A stretch of DNA of 51,049 nucleotides from Chrysochromulina tobinii (Eukaryota; Haptophyta; Prymnesiales; Chrysochromulinaceae). A program made the position numbers and the translations under genes. Below are positions 17,227-24,857 of the stretch, piece after piece. Below the pieces are notes generated by a model. It was not told where the DNA came from. It did no database searches and was given only the letters and a program-made list of their open reading frames with translations. The stretch is taken from assembly GCA_001275005.1 (NCBI GenBank), contig JWZX01003175.1, forward strand, positions 1 through 51,049. Direction: 5' to 3'. Each line of letters opens with the position of its first letter. Positions within the stretch are counted from its first letter, which is position 1.

Positions 17227-18600
17227 TCAGCCGTTCTTCATAGAGCATGCCAAGTCCTGCTCGCCCAAACTGACCCGCACGCAGCGGACCTCTTGGTGGA
17301 CCACCTCGGCCGCCTCTTGGTGGACCGCATTCCGAGTCTCCGTCCTGAACCTCCGTCTACGTGATGATCGCCGTGGACCCGTCAGCGGAGTCGCCTCATC
17401 CACCCGAGACCATGATATGTTGGCTCTACGCGACCAATGGCCATACATCATTCCGGTGCCATTGGGTAGCAAGCAACGCGAGCAAGTCTCCACATTCATC
17501 AACAGCGCGCGGCCGCCCAAACAGTAGACACTCAGCCTGCGATGGAACAAGTGCTGCAAGAAGAAGGACTCCGCCGAGGGGCTCCGCCAAGCAGCAGGGT
17601 GCATCGGATGCGTGGTGCAGCGGGGACGAGAAGCTTCGCCCCTCGATAGGAGCTCGGGTGTACACTGGGCTCGTGGGGGATCGGGGTCGAGAAGCGACGA
17701 CCACATCTCCACGCGTGAGCGCTCCCAATACTGCGCGTCGCTGATCGCATACTCCCCGGCGTCGATAGATCGTTTCTTATCTCCAGCGGCTAGGCGCACA
17801 GCAGATGCAGTTCCGATAATGACAGTGTCGTCGATGGCGCCTTCGACATAAGGAGACACAAATGCAAAAATGCTCGAGTTGCGCACGAGCATCGGTTGTC
17901 CTAGGAGGCTCATCATGAATTGTCCGGTGGCCGCATCCCGGTGCCAGCTGAGTTTGGTGAGGTAAGTGTACAGGTACGCATCGGGCCGCGTCTTGACGAT
18001 GACGTCGTACTCTGGGCCCACCAAGCTCAGTGCGCGCTCCCAGAGTACGTACTGCGAGTACAGGTGGAGGTGCCACGATTCCGGGTCCGGGCCCAGAATC
18101 GACGTGTTCAGCCTCGCGTACTCGCCTAGCCAAAGCCCATTGAGAGCAAGGCCGGCCTTGTAAAACGACTTGCGAACGGCAGCTTCCGCCGCTCCGTGGC
18201 CTCCATGTTCGAGACCAAGCACGCACTCCGATTCGCGGTCGAACCAAGAGGCAAGGAAGATGCCAGCTGGCGGCGATTGCTTTAGCATCTGCTCGGTTGC
18301 CAGGTTGCGCGAGCACCGTTGCCAGTGCCGTAAGCCTCCTGCAATTGCGATTGCCACTCGAATAGGAGCGCCAGCCGGTGCTGCCTCAGCCCACGGCGCT
18401 GGTCGACAAACGTGTGTGCCTGGCCTTTTCTTGGCTGCCTTTTGCAATAGAGCAACGCACTCTGGCACGCCGTGCGCCCGTTTGCCAAAGAAGTTGCACC
18501 TCCGCCTCAACGGATGCTTTGGAAAGAAGAGCGCGCAGCACCGCCAGCCGCAAGTCGAGACATTGCATGAAACACGGCAAGCCGACTTGCATGACAGCAT
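17227..18600 (-). CDS. glycosyltransferase-like protein
   Basis: 457 residues from the ATG at 18600. The core (about residues 78-300) begins with a strand-like RVAIAIAGGLRHW, has LASWFDRE, a basic/aromatic region, and the segment YDVIVKTRPDAYLY. That RPD-type motif after a hydrophobic strand is typical of a family of algal and viral glycosyltransferase-like proteins in which the Asp is thought to help bind the nucleotide sugar. A cysteine-rich N-terminus contains CCALFF, which could be a weak signal anchor. The C-terminal 60 residues are Arg-rich and look less constrained, so the true 3' end could be earlier through splicing. Donor, acceptor and cellular site cannot be told. It is convergent with the ankyrin gene. 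Confidence 0.55.
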   Translation of the reverse strand: MLSCKSACRVSCNVSTCGWRCCALFFPKHPLRRRCNFFGKRAHGVPECVALLQKAAKKRPGTHVCRPAPWAEAAPAGAPIRVAIAIAGGLRHWQRCSRNLATEQMLKQSPPAGIFLASWFDRESECVLGLEHGGHGAAEAAVRKSFYKAGLALNGLWLGEYARLNTSILGPDPESWHLHLYSQYVLWERALSLVGPEYDVIVKTRPDAYLYTYLTKLSWHRDAATGQFMMSLLGQPMLVRNSSIFAFVSPYVEGAIDDTVIIGTASAVRLAAGDKKRSIDAGEYAISDAQYWERSRVEMWSSLLDPDPPRAQCTPELLSRGEASRPRCTTHPMHPAAWRSPSAESFFLQHLFHRRLSVYCLGGRALLMNVETCSRCLLPNGTGMMYGHWSRRANISWSRVDEATPLTGPRRSSRRRRFRTETRNAVHQEAAEVVHQEVRCVRVSLGEQDLACSMKNG

Positions 18601-19378
18601 GCCGCGAACGGCCTTTCACGCGCTGCGCCGGTACACAACTGTATGTTTGGTTACCGGTCGAACTATACCGTACGCTTTCTGTGGGAAACGCGGCGCGAGC
18701 GATGGAGAAGAGCCTTAACTATACGCGAAAGCCACATACAGCTGTACATGTACGCTAAACTGACCCAGAGCGCATGGAGTCACGCGATACACGCCCTATA
18801 CGGCTATACGTGCTTGCCTATATTAAACCCAGGCGCTGCGGCATACGCGGAGGCGTAATATGCAGCTTGCAGCCAAGCGCAACACGCCCATACGCAGGGC
18901 TATACGACGCGAAACGCCGGGGCTCTGAGGCGCCACACACTCAGTACGCCGTAGCCATCGGAGCTCATCGTCATGAAGTACCACCTTGTATGTGCTACTC
19001 CCCGCCCGGGGATAAATCGTGGTTGCACCTCTCAACCACAGCGGCAAAGGTTCAGCAGCCTCGCTTGCATCTACCCGTCGGCGCCCTCCCCACCTCACTT
19101 CTGTGCCCCCGTGCCTTGAGATGAGCGTGGTGCCCTGGCGGCCTGCTAATTGTTGGACATGCGTGGTGCAAATCTGTGCAAATATGTGCACATCTGCATC
19201 GGACATCCGAAGCCCGATGGCGTCCTCGTCCTCGCAGGCTCTTCTCGACGCCGCCTCCCAGCAGCGGTGGACGTCCGGACGGCCGAGGCGGCGCGCCGTC
19301 AGAGCATCAGCCCAATGAGCTTCGTCAGAGCACCAGCCCAATCAGCCAGAAGGCGAGCGTGGCCGAAAATGAGCTTCG
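18601..19378. other. intergenic region
   Basis: No gene is supported in these 778 bp. The middle (18640-18930) has several scattered TATACG/CTATACG words but no ordered array. The last 80 bp contain partial copies of the 3' end of the SPX-DASS gene, listed separately. It should include the promoter of the glycosyltransferase-like gene. Confidence 0.5.
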
Positions 19379-19423
19379 TCAGAGCATCAGCCCAATGAGC
19401 CAGAAGGCGAGCGTGGCCGAAAG
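19298..19423. repeat. 54-bp tandem copies of the SPX-DASS gene's 3' end
   Basis: The word GTCAGAGCATCAGCCCAAT starts at 19298 and 19378, with a variant at 19324. The 19324 and 19378 copies extend over about 45 bp and are offset by 54 bp, a multiple of three. The copy at 19378 spans the stop codon of the transporter gene, so the other copies are duplicated 3' coding ends lying downstream of the stop. Confidence 0.85.
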
Positions 19424-21562
19424 CGCGGAGACGAGCATGGATGCCGGTAAGCCGACCAGCACAAAGTCGGCCGCGTTGACGTACGCTCGCCCGTAATCAT
19501 CCTCAGCGAGCAGTGAGTTGACGTTTGGGAAGCTGGACATGGGCAACGCCATGGCGGCGGAGCACGTCAGAGTACAGCAAAAGACGATCTGGGCGGGAGC
19601 GCCCGCGTGCGCGCCAATCGACGCGATGAGCGGCATCGTCACAATCGCGGCGACCGTGTGAGAGACAAACGACGTGATGACCAGCATCGCCCCAACGAGC
19701 TCCGCGGTGAGCAGCCACACACTGGTCCCACCGAGTGACAGCTGCGCTTTGAGCAGCGAATGCGAAGCGAGGTGGAGCAGACCTGACTTGGAGACGGCGA
19801 GCCCGAGGGCATTGCCCCCTCCGATGAGGGCGAGCAAGTGCCAGTTCAGCCCGTTGAAATCGTCCTTCGTGAGGAAGCCAGAGCCAAACGAGCCGACCAC
19901 GAGCGCCAACCCAACAACCGCAGGGTCGCCAAACGTGTCGTGCAGCGGCGGGAACGAGAGCGTCGCCCAGAGCACAGTGGTCGCCATAACACAGCAGAGC
20001 ATTGACAGCTCCCGCCGGCCGAGCTTCTGCTTCTTCTCGATGGAGATGCGCGGCAGCTGGGCGCAATCAAACGGACGCAGCAGCAGCAGCAGCAGGCCGT
20101 GCACAAGGAGCAGCCCAATTTCCGCGATTGGGAGAGCCACGAGGAACCAGGTACCAAAGCCGATGGTGGCTCCCCTGTACGCGAGCGCCTGCAGCGCCAC
20201 CGCGTTCTGCGGCGACGCGATGGGCGTGAGCATGCCGCCGAGGTTGCACGAGAAAGCGAGTCCGAGCACCAGAGCCTTGGCGTAGCGCGAGCCGCCGGGC
20301 ATCTCGCGAAGGAGAGGAGTGAGCACGTTGAGCAGCAGGATGGGCGCGGTCACGTTGGAGACGCACATGGACGTCGCGAGACCGAGCTGCATGATCACCA
20401 GCATGAAGGCGAGCGGGTAGCGGCCCAGCCACTCGCTCAGCGCCGACGCAAGACGGAGCTCTAGCTGGCAGCGACTCACCACGGCCGCGGCGACGAGGCC
20501 AGCGAGCACGAGCAAGATGACTGGAGACCCGAACATGGAGGAGAGGAGCAGTTTGGCGGCGTCCGCGGCCTCCATGGCCGGCGTGGAGCCGGAATCGTCG
20601 GTGGTGTCGTGCTGCACGTCCCCGTGCTTGCCCGTGTGCTCCTCGGGCTCCGCGGGCATCACGCGACCCAGAACGACCAGTACGGGCACGAGCAAGGACG
20701 TCACAAAGTACGGCAGCGCCTCGGTGAGCCAGAGCGTGATGATGCTTAAGAGAACGCACGCGCATCGCTTCTCGAACTCGTTATTGCCATCCGGGTCCAG
20801 CAACGGCGTCAGCAGCAAGACGGCGCACGCGACCAGCACCGAGGCCACCACACCCCAAACACGCGGTGTCGAGGAGACCGGAGCTTGCGGGGCGCACTGC
20901 TTGCGACCCTCCGCCTTCATGCTGAGCACCGCCTCGGCGTTGGAGCACAGCTGCTCGAGCGCCACCATCCAGTCCTCGATCTCGCTCAGCCCGGTGTAGA
21001 AGGGCTCGGCGGACAGCCGCTTCAGAATCTGTGGTTGCCGTGGCGTGCCTCCGATCAGCTTGTCGAGCTTCTTCACAATCTTGCGGATACCCTCGTGGTT
21101 CACGAGGACGAACGAGCGCAGCCTGGCGCACGCGCAGTACGTACTTGTTACCAGCTGCTGATCGACTGCGCGCTCCGACGCGTTGTATGACTGCGTTGTG
21201 GGGCTGGCTTTGTATACGCTGAATGCATTCTGCTGCAATAGTACCTCCATGCTCTTCCTGATTTTATCATGCTGCTCTTTGACGTGTGTATTCATTCGGA
21301 CCACATCGGCGTCGAGAACCTCGTTGAAGGAGTGCTCTATCTCCGCCAGCTTCGAGGCGCTCATGGTCATCAAGGGCATCCCAGCGGAATCGTCACGCGA
21401 TGCCCTTGATGACCTCGGTGACGATTCGGCTATCGAGACGTCGTCCTCGGTCTTACTCGACGGAATCTGCTTCATGATGCGCTTCATCTTCTCGTAGCTC
21501 AAGTAGTGCTGACGCCATTCGGCGATCGCCCGGATGTCGACGACCTGGCCGAACTTGACCAT
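19379..21562 (-). CDS. SPX-domain DASS/SLC13-type phosphate transporter
   Basis: 727 residues. The start is set at MVKFGQVVDIRAI because SPX domains begin within a few residues of the initiator; the open frame further upstream has no domain. The SPX domain (about 1-190) has EWRQHYLSYEKMKRIMKQ and the helix FVLVNHEGIRKIVKKLDK. Basic SPX residues bind inositol pyrophosphates and report phosphate status. Residues about 245-727 form about 11-12 membrane helices of the divalent anion/sodium symporter fold. They include SNVTAPILLLN and SFVSHTVAAIVTMPL, the two SN/SxT-type substrate and sodium motifs. The layout is that of yeast Pho87/Pho90/Pho91 low-affinity phosphate transporters. It is divergent from the RING-BRCT gene with 244 bp between starts. 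Confidence 0.9.
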   Translation of the reverse strand: MVKFGQVVDIRAIAEWRQHYLSYEKMKRIMKQIPSSKTEDDVSIAESSPRSSRASRDDSAGMPLMTMSASKLAEIEHSFNEVLDADVVRMNTHVKEQHDKIRKSMEVLLQQNAFSVYKASPTTQSYNASERAVDQQLVTSTYCACARLRSFVLVNHEGIRKIVKKLDKLIGGTPRQPQILKRLSAEPFYTGLSEIEDWMVALEQLCSNAEAVLSMKAEGRKQCAPQAPVSSTPRVWGVVASVLVACAVLLLTPLLDPDGNNEFEKRCACVLLSIITLWLTEALPYFVTSLLVPVLVVLGRVMPAEPEEHTGKHGDVQHDTTDDSGSTPAMEAADAAKLLLSSMFGSPVILLVLAGLVAAAVVSRCQLELRLASALSEWLGRYPLAFMLVIMQLGLATSMCVSNVTAPILLLNVLTPLLREMPGGSRYAKALVLGLAFSCNLGGMLTPIASPQNAVALQALAYRGATIGFGTWFLVALPIAEIGLLLVHGLLLLLLRPFDCAQLPRISIEKKQKLGRRELSMLCCVMATTVLWATLSFPPLHDTFGDPAVVGLALVVGSFGSGFLTKDDFNGLNWHLLALIGGGNALGLAVSKSGLLHLASHSLLKAQLSLGGTSVWLLTAELVGAMLVITSFVSHTVAAIVTMPLIASIGAHAGAPAQIVFCCTLTCSAAMALPMSSFPNVNSLLAEDDYGRAYVNAADFVLVGLPASMLVSALSATLAFWLIGLML

Positions 21563-21806
21563 GGCGGCCGCCGCGAGGTACGCCGCGCCAGCGGCAGGCA
21601 GGAAGCGCCTGCAACAAGCGCCAGTATCCCAAGGCTGCGCGGGAGATAAATCGATCTCCACGTGCCTCGTCGAAATAAGCAAGCACTGCGTCAATGCAGC
21701 AGATTTCATCATACATTCTAGGGTGCGGCACACGATTCGGACGTCCCCCTCCGGGAGTTCACGCGCGCACGCTGTGAACTTTTTGCTTCCTTCCTGCTGG
21801 AGCAGA

Positions 21807-23699
21807 ATGAAAGAATCGCTAGAAGCCGCACCGGCAGCGGCGGCCACAACGCACCCTCTCGAGTCCTTCCTCACCTGCACGGTGTGCAACCAGTACTTTG
21901 ACGACCCGCACGTTCTGCCGTGCTACCATCGTTTTTGCAAGCGCTGCCTCAGCACGAGCGGGCGCTGCGCCCTCTGCCGGCAGCCCTATTATCCAAAGGA
22001 CGTCGGCCAGCGGGACACGGTGCTCAGCAGCACCGTGTCGCGCTTCTGCGAGGTGCTCGCGGCATCGCGTGTGAGTTCGAAGCTCGTCGAGCCGGTGCCA
22101 TCCAAGGCTGCGTCACCCTCTGCCGCTGCGGCCGTGCCGCCGCCAGCCCTATCCGTCGTTCCCACCCCCGTCGTTGCCGACAGAGATCACCGCGAAGTGC
22201 TCGAGGCGCGGCTGCTGTTCATCGAGAAACGCCTGCGCGTGACCGCTGCGCTCATCGGTGCGCAGCACGGCCCCGGCGGGCTCCAGGGCACATTGGGGTT
22301 TTGCAAGGTGCCCCCGTTGCCCCTCGAGGATGCGGCACGGACGGCAGCAGCAGCAGCAGCAACAGCAGCGTCAGCGTCATTTGCGCCACCAGCAGAGGAG
22401 GTACGCGCGAACGCGCCAGGCAGGCCCTCGGAAGGTGCTCGCAGCCCCAAGCAGAGCCGCCGCGAGGTAGAGGTGGAGGTGGAGGCGGAGGCGGAGGCGG
22501 AGGCGGAGGCGGAGGATGCGGCGCCTTCCGTAGCAGCAGCAGCGCATCCTCCAAAGCGGCGGTGCAGCCTGCGCGGGCACGATGTGGGTACTCCTCCGCT
22601 CGGTGAGGCCGAGGTGGCCGAGGCGGATGCGCTGTGTTGGGCGTCGTCTGCGCTGCCAGCGCTGCCTGCAATACCGGCTCGTGTGCCGTCAGCGCCGCCG
22701 CTGCCGCCGTCTGGCACGAGGCAGCAGCAGGAGGAGGAGGAGCCGCCACCGCCGCCGCCGCTGCCGCCGCCGCCGCCACTGCCGCCGCCGCTGCCAGACG
22801 CGGAGGTGGAGGGGGAGATGAAGGCGGAGGCGGAGGAGGACGAGGACGATGAGGAACCTGCTCCATCCGAGATCCGCTCGCCGTGCATCTGCACATCGGG
22901 CCTCGACGCCGAGCAGGAGCGCCATGTGGAGCGGCTCGTGCGTCAGCTTGGTGGCAGCGTGGCCAAGCAGTGGAAGCCAGCGGTGACGCATCTGGTGGCC
23001 GCCGAGAAGCAGGCAGGCTCGAATGCCGCGCGCGCTGCCCTGAGCGCTCGAGGCGGCGCGCCCGATGGACGCACACGATGCGCCGCGCGCACCCAAAAGT
23101 ATTTACGAGCCGTGCTCACGGGCCAGTGGGTCGTCCGGTTCGGCTGGGTACTCTCGACTCAACGCGCGGGCTTCTACGTTGATGAGCAACGGTTCGAGTT
23201 CGCCGGCGACATGTCGACCCAGATGGCCAATGGCATGGGTCGTGGCGCGCCACGTAACGGGCGGCTTCGCAAGCTGCAAGGCAAGCCAGCCCTCCTTGCG
23301 AACCATCAGTACGTGCTGCACGGGCCAATCCGGGAGCTCAAGGAGAAGGACTTGCACGAGCTGCTCGGCCTGATGGGCGCCAAACCGCTGGCCGAGCTGC
23401 CCAACACCCTCGAGAGCTTCCCTGCTCTCGCCGCCGCCTCCGCCTCCCGCCGCCGCTCAAACGGTCGCGCAAGCTCGGGCGGGTTGCTCGCGAGTAAGGT
23501 GCTCGTGTTCTGCGAGAGCCATCCCGATGAGCATGAGGCCGAGTTCCGGCAGCGCTGCCTCAAGCACCAGATCAGGCCGCTCAAGCCGCAGTGGGTCTTC
23601 GACACCATCTCGTACCAAGCGCCTCGACCGGACGTCGAGGCGTACGGCTTCACTGAGTCGGTGCTCGAGAGGGCGGGCCTGGTCGCCACGGACCGTTAG
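21807..23699 (+). CDS. RING-BRCT protein, BRCA1/BARD1-like
   Basis: 630 residues, starting at the ATG of MKESLEAAPAA. A C3HC4 RING finger occupies about 23-62 (CTVCNQYFDD, CYHRFCKRCL, CALCRQPY). The middle is low complexity with Glu/Ala and Pro runs encoded by GAG-GCG and CCG repeats. Two BRCT repeats follow: about 360-470 (LDAEQERHVERLVRQLGG, VTHLVA, WVVRFGWVL) and 500-630 (YVLHGPI, KVLVFCE, LKPQWVFDTIS). RING plus tandem BRCT is the layout of BRCA1 and BARD1, which form a ubiquitin ligase in homologous recombination. There are no ankyrin repeats, so it is nearer to BRCA1 by layout, though 630 residues is short. The second BRCT matches the end of the plant BRCA1/BARD1 family in style. Nuclear location is inferred. 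Confidence 0.82.
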   Translation: MKESLEAAPAAAATTHPLESFLTCTVCNQYFDDPHVLPCYHRFCKRCLSTSGRCALCRQPYYPKDVGQRDTVLSSTVSRFCEVLAASRVSSKLVEPVPSKAASPSAAAAVPPPALSVVPTPVVADRDHREVLEARLLFIEKRLRVTAALIGAQHGPGGLQGTLGFCKVPPLPLEDAARTAAAAAATAASASFAPPAEEVRANAPGRPSEGARSPKQSRREVEVEVEAEAEAEAEAEDAAPSVAAAAHPPKRRCSLRGHDVGTPPLGEAEVAEADALCWASSALPALPAIPARVPSAPPLPPSGTRQQQEEEEPPPPPPLPPPPPLPPPLPDAEVEGEMKAEAEEDEDDEEPAPSEIRSPCICTSGLDAEQERHVERLVRQLGGSVAKQWKPAVTHLVAAEKQAGSNAARAALSARGGAPDGRTRCAARTQKYLRAVLTGQWVVRFGWVLSTQRAGFYVDEQRFEFAGDMSTQMANGMGRGAPRNGRLRKLQGKPALLANHQYVLHGPIRELKEKDLHELLGLMGAKPLAELPNTLESFPALAAASASRRRSNGRASSGGLLASKVLVFCESHPDEHEAEFRQRCLKHQIRPLKPQWVFDTISYQAPRPDVEAYGFTESVLERAGLVATDR

Positions 23700-23835
23700 G
23701 GTCACTGACTGTCCCCCCCACACATTTCACAGGGTGTATTATACGGGCGAGCCGAGATGAGACCTAATGAGATTCAGAGGAAACTACCGAGAAACTACCA
23801 TTCAACACTCTGCATCCCGTTCGTCCGTCGGCATA

Positions 23836-24665
23836 ATGCTCTCTGCGTCCTTCATGCCTCGCACCGCCGCGCCGGCGTTCGCTACGTCTGCTCTGTCTCG
23901 CTCGACGCTCCGCATGGACTCGCGCGACGACCTGGCTGATCGCATCAACAAGGCGGTGAGAGCATCGCCCACACTCCTGCCGATGCTTGCCCGCTTTCTA
24001 AATCCTGAGCGCGCATCCGCGAGCGCCATCACCACTGACTCGAGCTCGCATCCCGTGCCATGCACGCGCAGGTCCCCGTGCTGTCGGACACCGTCGCAAA
24101 TCCGACCTACCTCACCACCGCCGGCAACTTTGATCCGAACGCCTTCGTGCAGTCCCTGCCAGGCATCTCCGGCCCGCTTGGCTTCTTCGACCCCGCGGGC
24201 TTTTGCGCGAGCAGCAATGGCGCCAACGGCGCGGCGACCGAAGGCAAGGTGCGCTTCTACCGCGAGGTGGAGGTGAAGCACGCCCGTGTTGCAATGCTCG
24301 CGGCCTTCGGCTTCCCCGTCGCTGAGCAATGGCATCCGCTCTTCGCCACCGACGACGCGCCGTCCTTCTCGGCCTTCCAGCAGACGCCGCTGCAGACCTT
24401 TTGGCCCGTGGTGGTCGCTGTCATCGCCGTCATCGAGATCTTCTCCATCTTCCCGGCCTTCGAGGACCCCAACATCGAGGGCTGGGCCATCAAGTCGACG
24501 CACACCGCGGGCGACTTCGGCTTCGATCCGCTCGGTCTCAAGCCCAAGGAGCCCAAGGAGCTGATGGAGATGCAGACCAAGGAGCTCAACAACGGGCGCC
24601 TCGCCATGATCGCAATTGCGGGCATGGTGGTGCAGGAGGCCGTCACCGGCCAGAAGCTCTTCTGA
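23836..24665 (+). CDS. light-harvesting chlorophyll a/c-binding protein
   Basis: Two exons, 23836-23955 and 24072-24665, 237 residues. Exon 1 gives MLSASFMPRTAAPAF, a short targeting region, and SRSTLRMDSRDDLADRINKA. Exon 2 continues with VPVLSDTVANPTYL. The three thylakoid helices are near residues 101-120 (REVEVKHARVAMLAAFGF), 149-170 (FWPVVVAVIAVIEIFSIF) and 208-230 (ELNNGRLAMIAIAGMVVQE). The E..H.R and E.NNGR patterns in helices 1 and 3 are the chlorophyll-binding ion pairs of the LHC family. GDFGFDPLGL before helix 3 is typical of chlorophyll a/c proteins of haptophytes and stramenopiles. It harvests light for the photosystems in a complex plastid. The intron is 116 bp, phase 0. Confidence 0.9.
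23956..24071 (+). other. intron of the light-harvesting gene
   Basis: GT-AG, 116 bp, phase 0: donor GCG|GTGAGAGC, acceptor CGCGCAG|GTCCCC. It has a branch-like CTAAATCCTGA near 23998. It has none of the TGATGGCC repeat. Confidence 0.75.
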
Positions 24666-24671
24666 GCGCGC

Positions 24672-24751
24672 GCCCTTGAGGAGTCTCCATAGCGCGCCCT
24701 TGAGCCTTGTGCCATGAGGTGCGCCCTTGAGGTGTCGCGTGAGCCCTTGAG
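24672..24751 (+). repeat. four spaced copies of GCCCTTGAG
   Basis: Exact GCCCTTGAG words begin at 24672, 24696, 24723 and 24743, with spacing 24, 27 and 20 bp. Three are preceded by GC or CGCG. They sit directly after the light-harvesting stop codon and about 110-190 bp before the SNF2 start. They could belong to a 3' UTR or to the SNF2 promoter. Confidence 0.8.
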
Positions 24752-24857
24752 GTTGTAGAAAAACTGTTCTGTCTTCCGATTCCCCAGATGTCGTGCGGCA
24801 CCACGGCTTGAGGATTTTGGGTTGCGAGTGCGTGCCCACGACGGCGTTCACACCTTA

